A stretch of 64,000 bases of DNA from Brachybacterium sp. UMB0905 (GTDB lineage: Bacteria; Actinomycetota; Actinomycetes; Actinomycetales; Dermabacteraceae). The notes beneath the pieces were generated by a model. The model was not told the DNA's origin, ran no database searches, and saw only the letters and a list, made by a program, of their open reading frames with translations. Positions 47,821-57,878 of the stretch are shown piece by piece (within the stretch, counting starts at the first letter, position 1; the number at the start of each line of letters is the position of its first letter). Made by a program: the position numbers and the translations under genes. The DNA lies in contig NZ_PNHL01000014.1 of the NCBI RefSeq assembly GCF_002871795.1, positions 10,655 to 74,654 of the forward strand, given 5' to 3'.

Positions 47821-47913
47821 AGGCTCCAGGGTACTGCCTTGCCGGTCAGGCCCGAACAGGTCAGGCGGCCGATGGGACGCTGCGCCCGGCGCGGGCGCTG
47901 CGGCTGGCCGCCC

Positions 47914-48396
47914 TCACTCGGCGCGGGCGGAGACCTGCTTGCCGTACAGCTCCTCGAAGGTGTCGTCGTAGGTCACGGCGTTGCGGCGCCGCTTGCCCTG
48001 GACGGCATCGACGATGTTCTTGGAGGTGTCGATCGTGGTCTGCGGGGCCTGCAGCTTCTTGAACGCCAGGAAGGCGACGAGGCCGGCGATCGCACTCAGG
48101 AGAATGAACACGCCCGCGACGATGAGGAAAGCGCCCCAGGACGGCAGGCCCAGCGCCTGCAGGCCGGTGGCGGCAGCGAACAGCAGCATCACCCAGGCCG
48201 ACAGCAGCAGGAACAGCAGCACCGCGGCGCAGCCAGCGATGATGCCGACCTTGATGCCGAGGGCGGTGAACTCCTTCTTGGCGATGTCGATCTCGTGATG
48301 GACGACGCCGAGGAGCTCGTCGCGGATGGACTGGACGAGCTCGCCGATGGACCGCTGGGTGGGCGGCGTGCTCGGGTCGTTCGTGGTGTTGATCAT
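47914..48396 (-). CDS. Actinobacterial Holin-X-like membrane protein
   Basis: The 160-residue protein has an amphipathic N-terminal helix (RSIGELVQSIRDELLGVVHH), two membrane segments (about 48-72, VGIIAGCAAVLLFLLLSAWV, and 85-110, WGAFLIVAGVFILLSAIAGL), and a basic C-terminal helix. The layout matches the Holin-X/phage-holin superfamily III group, which in chromosomes is unrelated to lysis and has no known role. No phage gene is near. The gene may be co-transcribed with cysS. Confidence 0.7.
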   Translation of the reverse strand: MINTTNDPSTPPTQRSIGELVQSIRDELLGVVHHEIDIAKKEFTALGIKVGIIAGCAAVLLFLLLSAWVMLLFAAATGLQALGLPSWGAFLIVAGVFILLSAIAGLVAFLAFKKLQAPQTTIDTSKNIVDAVQGKRRRNAVTYDDTFEELYGKQVSARAE

Positions 48397-48459
48397 GCCG
48401 GGAAGCCTATCTCAGGGTGTCGGGGTCGGTGATCGTGCCGTCCACAAGAGCGGTCGTAC

Positions 48460-49647
48460 TCAGTCCACGCTGATGCGCTTGCGGCGCACCGTCTCGGGGC
48501 GGGGCCCGGCGGAAGTGGTGCGACGCGCCACCAGGGACGGAGCCACGGCCACGTCACGGGCAGGACCATCATGCCCGGAGATCCGCTCCACCAGATACTG
48601 GGCGGCCAGTGCCCCCAGTCGGCTGGAGTTCGGATCCACACTGGTCAGCTCTGCAATGCCGGAGGAGGCAAGGGACGTGTTGCCGTAGCCGGCCACGGCG
48701 AGGGATTCCGGAACCGCGTAGCCCGCCTCCGCAGCGGCAGCCAGCACACCGATCGCGCTGACGTCGTTGGAGCAGGTCACGGCGGTGGGGACCTTGGAGC
48801 CGCGCAGCAGCATCGACCCGGCGGTCTGCCCCACCTGCTCGGTGAAGTCACCGGGCTCGACGCGGGCGATATCTCCCAGGCCATGACGCTCCATGGCCTT
48901 GCGGAACGCTTCGGCGCGTTCGCGCGCCACTTCCGCGCCGACACCGCCGACGTGGGCGATCTCGCGGTGGCCGAGGCCCACCAGGTGGTCGACCAGCAGC
49001 CCCTGGCCCACTTCGTCGTCGATCCGGACGGTGTCGAAGCGGCCCGCCAGGGAGCGGGAGCAGCCGATGCCCACGAGCGGCCGGCTGCCGGTGGCCTCCA
49101 GGACATGATCCATGTCCGCGAGGTCGGAGATCATGAGGAAGCCGTCCACCCCCAGGTGCACGAGGTTCTCGATGGCGTCAGTGTCCGCAGCCACCGGGTA
49201 CTCGGGGATGCGGCGGCGGGTGGGGACCACGACGACGGTGCGGCCGGTGGCGGTCAGCTCGATGCGGATGGAGCGCACGAGATCGGAGATCCACGTGTTG
49301 CGCATGGTGTTGACCAGCACGGCGACGACGCCGCGGTGCTCGGTCTCCTCGCTGAGCTCGTCGAGGGGGAAGTGCAGGCGCTCTGCCGCTTCCCGCACCC
49401 GGGCGGCCATCTGCGGTTTGATCTCCGCTGCGCCGCGCAGGGCGCGCAGCGCGACGGCGCTGGAGATGCCCAGGGAGTCGGCCACATCGCGGAGGGTTCC
49501 GCGCTCCTGGCCGTCGGAGATCATCTGCTCCTGGGTGCGGCGCAGGTTGTCGATCATCTGGCCGCTGCTGCCGTCCTCGGTGGCGGCGCGAGAGGTATCG
49601 GAGACGGGGTCGACGTGGTCGTCGGATGCGTGGGCGTCACTGCTCAT
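48460..49647 (-). CDS. LacI-family transcriptional regulator
   Basis: The 395-residue protein has an unusual 50-residue N-terminal extension, a LacI helix-turn-helix (about 51-105: GTLRDVADSLGISSAVALRA, with MAARVREAAERLHF), and a periplasmic-binding-like sensor (about 110-370) with VVAVLVNTMRNTWISDLVRS, LVHLGVDGFLMIS, IAHVGGVGAEVARERAEAFR and CSNDVSAIGVLAAAAEAGYA. The HTH has an atypical recognition helix (SAVALRALRG rather than S-x-x-T-V-S-R). An ATG at 49656 would add three residues. ATGGGTCCCAT overlaps the two candidate starts. No obvious target gene is near. Confidence 0.85.
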   Translation of the reverse strand: MSSDAHASDDHVDPVSDTSRAATEDGSSGQMIDNLRRTQEQMISDGQERGTLRDVADSLGISSAVALRALRGAAEIKPQMAARVREAAERLHFPLDELSEETEHRGVVAVLVNTMRNTWISDLVRSIRIELTATGRTVVVVPTRRRIPEYPVAADTDAIENLVHLGVDGFLMISDLADMDHVLEATGSRPLVGIGCSRSLAGRFDTVRIDDEVGQGLLVDHLVGLGHREIAHVGGVGAEVARERAEAFRKAMERHGLGDIARVEPGDFTEQVGQTAGSMLLRGSKVPTAVTCSNDVSAIGVLAAAAEAGYAVPESLAVAGYGNTSLASSGIAELTSVDPNSSRLGALAAQYLVERISGHDGPARDVAVAPSLVARRTTSAGPRPETVRRKRISVD

Positions 49648-49769
49648 GGGACCCATTGAACCGCATCCGCCGCCGCGGCGCGGCTCACCTCGACGAGATC
49701 ACGTTATGGGGGTTTCCCCCCGCCTTCGCCGCGGGGCCTACACCGTGCTGTGCCCCCGACGCGAGGGCC

Positions 49770-49775
49770 TAGGGT
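49770..49775 (+). promoter_or_regulatory. Candidate -10 box (TAGGGT) of the sensor kinase operon
   Basis: TAGGGT ends 6 nt before the ATG at 49782, so the kinase message is probably leaderless. The LacI-family promoter lies in the same 125-nt gap on the other strand. Confidence 0.45.
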
Positions 49776-49781
49776 CATCTC

Positions 49782-51137
49782 ATGCAGTCCGTCACCGCCC
49801 AGGCGCCGGTTCCCCGTCGGCCGCGCGTGAATGCCGCCGCCCTCGCCGCGGTGGTAGTCGGCGGAGCGCTCGCGATCACGTGGCTGCCGCTGAGCCTGGT
49901 GCTGCTGCTCGGCGGTCTCAGCTCGCTGCCGGCGCTGGGTGCGGGCGTGCTGCTGCTCGCGCCCTGGCTCGCCGTGATGATTCCGGTGGTTCGCGTGGAG
50001 CGGCGCCGTGCGGTCGCGATCCACGGCATCACCGTCATCCTGCCGCCCCGTCTCCGCTCGACGCGGCACGGGATGGGGCGGGTGCTGCAGGATGTCTGGT
50101 TCGAGTTGGGCAGCGGAGCGTTCTGGCGCGGGGTGCTGCATCACCATCTGAGCCTGCTCATCAGCGGTGCCTTCGCGGTGAGCGCTGCAGGGCTGCTGTG
50201 GATCGGGTGGAGCGCGGTGGATCTCGCCCTGCTGTACGAGAGTGTGACGCTGCTGGGCCGCGAGGTGGGTCGGCCCGGGCTGGGGCTGATCGGCTTCAGC
50301 GCGGTGCTGCTCGCCGCGGGGACGCTCGTGCTGGGAGCCCTGGCCGACCGGGGGCTGGCGCAGGGGCTGATCTCCGGTTCCGAGGAGGATCTGCGTGAGC
50401 AGGTGGCGGAGATGTCCGCGCGGCGCCGCGGCGCGGTGGATGCCGCCGCCCAGGAGCGGCTGCGCATCGAGCGGGATCTGCATGACGGGGTGCAGCCGCG
50501 CCTGGTGAATCTCGCGATGACGCTGGGGCTGGCCCGCTCGGCGATCCGCAGCGACCCCGCGCGGGCCGAGACCCTGATCGGTGAGGCGCATGCGGAGGCC
50601 AAGTCAGTGATGACAGATCTGCGCCAGCTGGCCCGCGGCATCCACCCCGCGGTCCTCACCGACCGCGGGCTCGATGCGGCGCTGTCGGCCCTGGCGGCCC
50701 GCTCCCGGGTGCCGGTCCAGCTGGAGGTCTCCCTGCTGCCGCCCGACCGCACGGGTCTGGATCGAGAACGTGAGGCGGTCGCCTATTTCCTGGTTGCTGA
50801 GGCGCTCACCAATGTCGCCAAGCACGCCGGGGCCAACGCGGTGCAGGTCACGGTGCGCGAGGATGACTCGACGCTGCACGTGCGGATCCGCGATGACGGC
50901 CGCGGCGGGGCGCGGGTGCACCGTGACGGACAGTCCACCGGCCTCGCGGGCCTGACCGACCGGGTGCGCGCCACCGGCGGCTATCTGGAGGTCACCTCCC
51001 CGCCGGGCGGCGGCACCGTTCTGCAGGCCACCCTTCCCATCGGCGATGTGGAGCCCTCCGCCCCGCGCCGCCCTGCCCCTCCCGTGGCCGTCGCTGCGCC
51101 GCCGGCCGCCCACCCCACCGCTGAGGAGATGCCCTGA
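49782..51137 (+). CDS. NarL-type sensor histidine kinase
   Basis: The 451-residue kinase has four N-terminal membrane segments (about 22-70 and 120-185), such as LPLSLVLLLGGLSSLPALGA and LLISGAFAVSAAGLLWIGWS. The HisKA_3 phospho-acceptor is ERLRIERDLHDGVQPRLVNL (about 222-241). Downstream, AVAYFVAEALTNVAKHAGAN-like FLVAEALTNVAKHAGANAVQ is the N-box, and IRDDGRGGARV and GLAGLTDRVRATGGYLEV are the G boxes. The last 45 residues are Pro/Ala-rich. TGATG joins it to the response regulator. The ligand is unknown. Confidence 0.92.
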   Translation: MQSVTAQAPVPRRPRVNAAALAAVVVGGALAITWLPLSLVLLLGGLSSLPALGAGVLLLAPWLAVMIPVVRVERRRAVAIHGITVILPPRLRSTRHGMGRVLQDVWFELGSGAFWRGVLHHHLSLLISGAFAVSAAGLLWIGWSAVDLALLYESVTLLGREVGRPGLGLIGFSAVLLAAGTLVLGALADRGLAQGLISGSEEDLREQVAEMSARRRGAVDAAAQERLRIERDLHDGVQPRLVNLAMTLGLARSAIRSDPARAETLIGEAHAEAKSVMTDLRQLARGIHPAVLTDRGLDAALSALAARSRVPVQLEVSLLPPDRTGLDREREAVAYFLVAEALTNVAKHAGANAVQVTVREDDSTLHVRIRDDGRGGARVHRDGQSTGLAGLTDRVRATGGYLEVTSPPGGGTVLQATLPIGDVEPSAPRRPAPPVAVAAPPAAHPTAEEMP

Positions 51138-51793
51138 TGAGGATCGTGATCGCCGACGATGCCGTGCTGCTGCGCGCGGGTCTGGAACGGCTTCTGACCG
51201 AGGCCGGCCACGAGGTGGTCGCGGCGGTCGGCGATGCGACGGCGTTGCTCGCTGCGGTGTCTGATCATCAGCCGGATCTGGCCGTGATCGATGTGCGCAT
51301 GCCGCCCACGTTCACCGATGAGGGCGTCAAGGCCGCCACCCTGATCCGCGCCCAAAACCCGCGGGTGCGTCTGCTGGTGCTGTCCCAGTACGTCGAGGAG
51401 CGCTACGCCTCCGAGCTGATCGCCGACTCCCCCGTCGGGCTGGGCTACGTGCTCAAGGACCGGGTGGCCGATGTCGATGATTTCCTGGGCGTGGTGCAGG
51501 ACGTCGGCGCGGGCGGCACGTGGCTCGACCCGGAGGTGGTCCAGCAGATTTTCGTGCGGTCCCGGCAGCGCCGCACCCTGGAGTCCCTCACCCCGCGGGA
51601 GCGGGAGGTCCTCACCCTGATGGCGCAGGGCCGCTCCAATCAGGCGATCGCCGAGACACTGTTCGTCTCCGCCGGCAGTGTGGAGAAGCACATCTCCTCC
51701 CTGCTGCTGAAGCTCGATCTGCCCCCGGTTGAGGGCGAGAACCGTCGGGTGATGGCGGTGCTGCGCTACCTGGAATCCGAGGACCGGTCATGA
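51137..51793 (+). CDS. LuxR/NarL-family response regulator
   Basis: The 218-residue protein has a receiver domain (about 1-125) with acidic MRIVIADDAVLLRAGLERLL, phospho-acceptor Asp in DLAVIDVRMPPTFTDEG, LVLSQYVEERYASELIADSP and a terminal Lys in GYVLKDRVADVDD. A LuxR helix-turn-helix (about 150-215) has LTPREREVLTLMAQGRSNQA and IAETLFVSAGSVEKHISSLL. Its ATG overlaps the kinase stop (TGATG), and its stop overlaps the third operon gene (ATGA), so all three are co-translated. Confidence 0.94.
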   Translation: MRIVIADDAVLLRAGLERLLTEAGHEVVAAVGDATALLAAVSDHQPDLAVIDVRMPPTFTDEGVKAATLIRAQNPRVRLLVLSQYVEERYASELIADSPVGLGYVLKDRVADVDDFLGVVQDVGAGGTWLDPEVVQQIFVRSRQRRTLESLTPREREVLTLMAQGRSNQAIAETLFVSAGSVEKHISSLLLKLDLPPVEGENRRVMAVLRYLESEDRS

Positions 51794-52654
51794 GCACCCC
51801 GCCCCCGGAACCACTCGGCCCGGCAGCAACCGCACCCGCTGATCCCTCCGGGGCCGATGCCCGATCGCCCGCGCCCGCTGCCCCGCCGGCCACTCCGGGC
51901 GCGCCACCGGCCCGCCTCGAGCCTGCCCGGCGCCTCGGACCCCGCCCGACGACCGACCGGGCCGTGCGCACCGCGACCATCGCGACGGCACTCCCCCTGG
52001 TCGGGCTGCTGGTGGTCGGGCTGCTGGCGGCGAGCCTGATCGCCCGCCAGGAGGGAGCGCGCTTCACCGATGTGCCGGCCGTGGTCATGCTCGGGGCACC
52101 GGAGAGCCTCACGCTGCGCTCGGATCTCGGGACGGTGCGCGTGCTCGCGAGCCCCGCGGTCACGGAGGTGACGGCGGCACTGGTCGAGCCCGGGCAGACG
52201 CAGCCGCCCGCTGCGGACGAGCTGGTCCGTGCCTCGATCAGCGTCACCGGCGATGCAGCGCATCCCGCCCTCGAGATCGCTCAGCCGGGGCGCATCAGCA
52301 CCCTGCCCGGCCAAGCCGGGCCGCGGGATGTGCTGCTGCTGATCCCCGCCGGGCAGGCACCGGACCTGACGGTCCTCGCCGACCTCGGCGATGTGGAGAT
52401 CAGCGGTGTTCCCACCGAGCATCTGGAGGCGCGCACCGATACGGGAGATGTCGCGGTGCAGCTGCCGAGTGGGGCGCAGGGCACCGCGGACGTCACCGCG
52501 GACCTGGGCGATGTGACCGTACGGATCGCCGGTGATGCCACCTGGGAGGTGGAGGCCACGACCGACCTCGGCGATGTGCGCGTGGACCCCGCGATACGCA
52601 GTGCGGAGGGCACCCCGGTGGGCACCCTCCGCGCACGCTCGGATCTGGGGGACG

Positions 52655-52671
<17 letters not shown>
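51790..52671 (+). CDS. Membrane-anchored protein with repeated DLGDV beta-solenoid-like motif
   Basis: The 293-residue protein has a Pro/Ala-rich cytoplasmic tail (about 1-55), one membrane segment (about 60-82, ATIATALPLVGLLVVGLLAA), and an exported domain. There, SDLGTVRVLA, ADLGDVEISG, TDTGDVAVQL, ADLGDVTVRI, TDLGDVRVDP and SDLGDVTVSR recur about every 20-25 residues in the second half, as in DUF4097/toast-rack beta-sheet repeats. Coupled to a NarL-type kinase pair, it is probably its sensor partner or output. The stop overlaps the 3' end of acs on the other strand by 17 nt. Confidence 0.7.
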
Positions 52672-54634
<1,963 letters not shown>

Positions 54635-54653
54635 CTGCGCTCCTGCATCGTCG

Positions 54654-54670
54654 GTCCCGTGGCACGGGAC
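54654..54670. promoter_or_regulatory. 17-bp palindrome in the acs leader
   Basis: GTCCCGTGGCACGGGAC is a perfect palindrome (8-bp arms, one central base) 20 nt upstream of the acs ATG at 54634. A TACGGT -10-like box lies further upstream (about 54690). The site would overlap the transcript start or leader, a position suited to a repressor or an RNA hairpin. Confidence 0.5.
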
Positions 54671-54835
54671 AGGTCGGTCGAGCTCACCGTATCGCAGGAG
54701 ACCCACGTCACGCGCATTCTGGACACTCCTCGGATGGCTGCCGGGCACCGTGCCAGGAGGCCGCCGGTGCGACAGGCCGACGGTGCGACAGAGCGCCGAC
54801 GGCGCCGCCCGGGTGGATCGGCGCCGCCGGGGCAC

Positions 54836-55630
54836 TCAGACATCCGAGCGGGGGTGGATCTCCAGGTGCTCGCCGTCGGGGTCGGTGAGGTGGACGGCGC
54901 GCAGGCCGTGCTCGTCGACCACCCGGGCCGGATATCCGGAGGCTGTGAGGCGCTCCGCGAGGGATGCGAGATCCTCGGAGGTCTCCAGGCCCAGACGGAC
55001 CAGGAGCGAGGGGCCGAGCTCGGAGCCGACGTCCCGGGTGCGCTCGACCTCGGCGCCGGGGCCGTGCAGACCGAGGGCACCGGCCCCGGGGGCGCCGAGG
55101 GAGCGGTACCACTCATCGCCCTCCCCCTCCGCTCGCAGGCCGATCTGCTGTGCCCAGGCCTGGTCGGCGTCCATGTCCGGACTGTCCAGCACGCCGACCA
55201 CCCGCAGGCGCTCATCGGCTCCGGTGCCCGGATGCCCCTGGTAGCCGTAGAGATCCTGCTGCTTTTCATTGAGGGCCACGACCTCCCCGCCGGGCAGCCG
55301 CAGCGCTCCCTGCCTGCCGTAGCTCTCGTCCCAGACCTCCGCGTCGAGACCGCGTTCGACGAGCACGCGGGCGGCTTCATCGGCCGAGTCCACCATGAGG
55401 CACAGATCGGTGGTGCCGCTGTGGGCACGGGTCTCGCTGCCGGCGGCGGCGTGCACCAGGACACGCCCTCCTCCGCCCGCGACGAGCTCGGCGAAGTTAT
55501 CCCCCTGCGTGGTCACCACGTCGGCGAGACCGAGGGTGCGCAGGAAGGCGATCATCTGCGCGGGCTGATCGCTGAAGCGCAGCGGCATGATGGCGAACTG
55601 CGGGGCGGTGCTGGCGGGGGTCGTATTCAT
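54836..55630 (-). CDS. VOC-superfamily (glyoxalase-like) protein
   Basis: The 264-residue protein has two betaalphabetabetabeta halves: FAIMPLRFSDQPAQMIAFLR, with LGLADVVTTQGDNFAELVAG, VHAAAGSETRAHSGTTDLCL and LVERGLDAEVWDESYGRQGA, then VVGVLDSPDMDADQAWAQQI and ARVVDEHGLRAVHLTDPDGE with HLEIHPRS. The His/Glu/Asp pattern fits a metal-binding VOC fold. VOC proteins range from glyoxalases to antibiotic-resistance binders; the substrate is unknown. It overlaps the ribbon-helix-helix gene by 1 nt (TGATG). Confidence 0.7.
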   Translation of the reverse strand: MNTTPASTAPQFAIMPLRFSDQPAQMIAFLRTLGLADVVTTQGDNFAELVAGGGGRVLVHAAAGSETRAHSGTTDLCLMVDSADEAARVLVERGLDAEVWDESYGRQGALRLPGGEVVALNEKQQDLYGYQGHPGTGADERLRVVGVLDSPDMDADQAWAQQIGLRAEGEGDEWYRSLGAPGAGALGLHGPGAEVERTRDVGSELGPSLLVRLGLETSEDLASLAERLTASGYPARVVDEHGLRAVHLTDPDGEHLEIHPRSDV

Positions 55631-55824
55631 CAGTGGTTCCCCTTCCGGGTGGCATGGGGCAGCGGGGTGGTGAGGTGGTGGCGCAGCGCCTGTTCGACCA
55701 GGGCGCTGAGTGAGGTGCTCTCGTCGATCGCGCGGTGCTTGACCGCGGTGATGAGGTCCCTGGGGAGGTAGACGTTGAACTGGGCTTTAGGGGTCTGAGC
55801 GGGAGTGCTCGATGAAACTGCCAT
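55630..55824 (-). CDS. Ribbon-helix-helix (CopG/Arc-like) DNA-binding protein
   Basis: The 64-residue protein has a ribbon strand ([20 protein letters not shown]) and two helices ([18 protein letters not shown]), the RHH fold used by antitoxins and small repressors. It leads a two-gene operon with the VOC gene (1-nt overlap). No toxin is visible, so a plain autoregulator is more likely than an antitoxin. Its -10 box TAGCAT (55831-55836, minus) ends 6 nt before the ATG. Confidence 0.75.
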   Translation of the reverse strand: MAVSSSTPAQTPKAQFNVYLPRDLITAVKHRAIDESTSLSALVEQALRHHLTTPLPHATRKGNH

Positions 55825-55838
55825 GCGAGCATGCTAGC
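55825..55838. promoter_or_regulatory. Candidate promoter/operator of the RHH-VOC operon
   Basis: Leftward, TAGCAT ends 6 nt before the RHH ATG at 55824. The palindrome AGCATGCT (55828-55835) overlaps it. RHH repressors often bind such short palindromes at their own promoter. Confidence 0.4.
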
Positions 55839-55935
55839 CCGCTATTCTGAGCGTGGTCAACAGTCTCGTCACGACGCGGTCCCTCCCCCTGCCGATGCGC
55901 CTCCCACCTGGTACGGGCGTTACCGTAGAGCCACC

Positions 55936-57063
55936 ATGATCTCCCCGGTCCGCGCCGCATGCCCCACCCCGGCTGCCCCTCCTCCCGCCCTCGTGGCCCC
56001 TGCCCGCCTGCGCACGCTCGAGATGCGCAACCGCATCTGGCTGGCCCCCATGTGCCAGTACATGGTCGAGACCCGCGACGGTGTCCCCACCGACTGGCAC
56101 CTCATGCACCTCGGAGCCCGGGCCGCCGGGGGCTTCGGACTGCTCATCACCGAGGCGACGGCCGTGACCCCCAGCGGACGGATCAGCCCGCAGGACGTCG
56201 GCATCTGGAACGACGAGCAGGTCACCGCGTGGCGCCGGATCACGGACTTCTGCCACGCCCAGGGGGCGGCGATGGCGGTGCAGCTGGCGCATGCTGGCCG
56301 CAAGGCCTCCACCTGGCCCGCACTGCCGCAGTTCGCATCCCGCCGCGGCTCGATCCCCGAGTTCGCCGGCGGCTGGCATCCGGTGGGGCCGACGGGTGAG
56401 CCGTTCCCCGGCCTGGAAGTGCCCGATGCCCTCACCGTCGCCCAGATCGGCGAGCTGGTGGAAGACTTCGCCGCGGCGACCGACCGGGCCCTGGCCGCCG
56501 GATTCGATGCCATCGAGCTGCACTTCGCCCACGGCTACCTGGTCCACGAATTCCTCTCACCGCTGGTGAACGCCCGCACCGACGCCTACGGCGGCGATGC
56601 CGCGGGACGGCACCGCCTGGCCCTCGAGATCACCACCGCGGTGCGCGAGCGCTGGCCGGCTGATCGTCCGCTGATCGTGCGACTGTCCGCGACGGACTGG
56701 ATCGACGGCGGCTGGGATGTGCAGCAGTCGATCGCCCTGGCCCGGGAGCTCGAGCAGCTGGGGGTGGATGCGCTGCATATCTCCACCGGTGGGGCGGTCA
56801 GCGCCGATATCACCGCGGTCCCCGAGTATCAGGTGGGCTTCGCCCGCACCCTGCGCGATGCGGTCGACGTGCCCGTCGCGGCCGTCGGGATCATCACCGA
56901 ACCCACCGCGGCCCAGGCGATCCTCGACCGCGGGGATGCGGACTTCATCGCCGTGGGCCGCGTGGCGCTGCGCGAGCCGTCCTGGCCCCAGCGCGCCGCC
57001 CACGAGCTCGGGGTGCGCGATGCGTCCTTCTATCCCGGGCCGTACCACCGGGGGATGTGGTGA
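55936..57063 (+). CDS. NADH:flavin oxidoreductase / Old Yellow Enzyme (YqjM type)
   Basis: The 375-residue FMN barrel has MRNRIWLAPMCQYMVETRDG (YqjM-type Cys near residue 38), GGFGLLITEATAVTPSGRIS, AMAVQLAHAGRKASTW (His-x2-x-Arg flavin region), DRALAAGFDAIELHFAHGYL and HEFLSPLVNARTDAYGGDAA. These reduce alkenes of enones and quinones with NAD(P)H. The ATG at 55936 follows TACCGT (55921-55926) by 9 nt, so the message may be nearly leaderless. The TGA overlaps the GTG of the SDR gene. Confidence 0.9.
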   Translation: MISPVRAACPTPAAPPPALVAPARLRTLEMRNRIWLAPMCQYMVETRDGVPTDWHLMHLGARAAGGFGLLITEATAVTPSGRISPQDVGIWNDEQVTAWRRITDFCHAQGAAMAVQLAHAGRKASTWPALPQFASRRGSIPEFAGGWHPVGPTGEPFPGLEVPDALTVAQIGELVEDFAAATDRALAAGFDAIELHFAHGYLVHEFLSPLVNARTDAYGGDAAGRHRLALEITTAVRERWPADRPLIVRLSATDWIDGGWDVQQSIALARELEQLGVDALHISTGGAVSADITAVPEYQVGFARTLRDAVDVPVAAVGIITEPTAAQAILDRGDADFIAVGRVALREPSWPQRAAHELGVRDASFYPGPYHRGMW

Positions 57064-57878
57064 GTCCCGCGCGCCGGGCCGCCCTGCCGCCCGGCCCGGT
57101 GCTGGTCACGGGAGCCACCGGCGGCGTGGGGGTGCCGCTGGTGCTGCAGCTGGCGAAGCGCGGCCATCACCTCGTGCTGAGCGGCCGCGACCGCGCCCGG
57201 CTCGACCAACTCTCCGAGCAGGTGCGTGAGCGCGGCGGCAGCGCTGTGGTGCGCCCGGCGGATCTGCGCGATGCCACACAGGTCCAGCAGCTGGTGGAGC
57301 AGGTGCTCGCTGCGGATGGGGTCCCCGCCGCGGTCATCTCCCTGGCCGGGCATTCCATCCATCGGCCGCTTGCGGATTCGCTGGATCGTCCCCATGACCT
57401 CGAACGCCTCACGGGTACGAACCTGCTGGGCCCCGCCCGGTTGATCCTGGGGCTGCTCGGGCCGATGGGCGAGCGCGGCAGTGGGGTGGTCATCGCGGTT
57501 ACGAGCGCCACCGCGCGCATCCCCAACCCCGGCTGGGCCGCCTACGGGGCGAGCAAAGCGGGGCTGGACGCCTGGCTGCGAGCGATCCGCCCAGAGGCCG
57601 CCCGCACCGGGGTGCGCATTGCGATCATCGAGCTGCCGCTCGTGGCAACCGCGATGGCGGCCCCGACCTACGGCAGTGCACCGCGCGGTGCTCTCTCCCC
57701 CGAGCAGGCCGCGGCGCTGGTGCTGCGAGCTCTGGATCGTCCGCTCACGCTCGTCTCCCCCGCCTGGGCTCGCACCGGGGCGGTGCTCTCTCAGGCGGTC
57801 CCCGCCCTCGCGGCACACACCACCGGGATTGCCGGGGCCTGGGTGACGCGCCTCAGCCGCCGGGAGGTGCGCCGATGA
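57057..57878 (+). CDS. Short-chain dehydrogenase/reductase
   Basis: The 273-residue SDR has the nucleotide loop LVTGATGGVGVPLVLQLAKR (TGxxxGxG), a basic residue pattern LSGRDRARLDQL that favours NADPH, PAAVISLAGHSIHRPL (the NNAG-equivalent), and the active site VTSATARIPNPGWAAYGASK with Ser, Tyr and Lys. The C-terminal half (about 205-273) has a family-atypical amphipathic tail. Two GTG codons (57057, 57060) could start it. Both overlap the OYE stop, and its stop overlaps the ligase-like gene (ATGA). Confidence 0.9.
   Translation: MVSPARRAALPPGPVLVTGATGGVGVPLVLQLAKRGHHLVLSGRDRARLDQLSEQVRERGGSAVVRPADLRDATQVQQLVEQVLAADGVPAAVISLAGHSIHRPLADSLDRPHDLERLTGTNLLGPARLILGLLGPMGERGSGVVIAVTSATARIPNPGWAAYGASKAGLDAWLRAIRPEAARTGVRIAIIELPLVATAMAAPTYGSAPRGALSPEQAAALVLRALDRPLTLVSPAWARTGAVLSQAVPALAAHTTGIAGAWVTRLSRREVRR

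Noticed and set aside
46222..48432. 736-codon plus-strand frame over cysS and Holin-X
   Set aside because: Shadow of CysS, which has clear catalytic motifs on the minus strand.
49645..49656. ATGGGTCCCAT palindrome over the LacI-family start as an operator
   Set aside because: It is made of two start codons and short; in an area with two overlapping ATGs a chance palindrome is likely.
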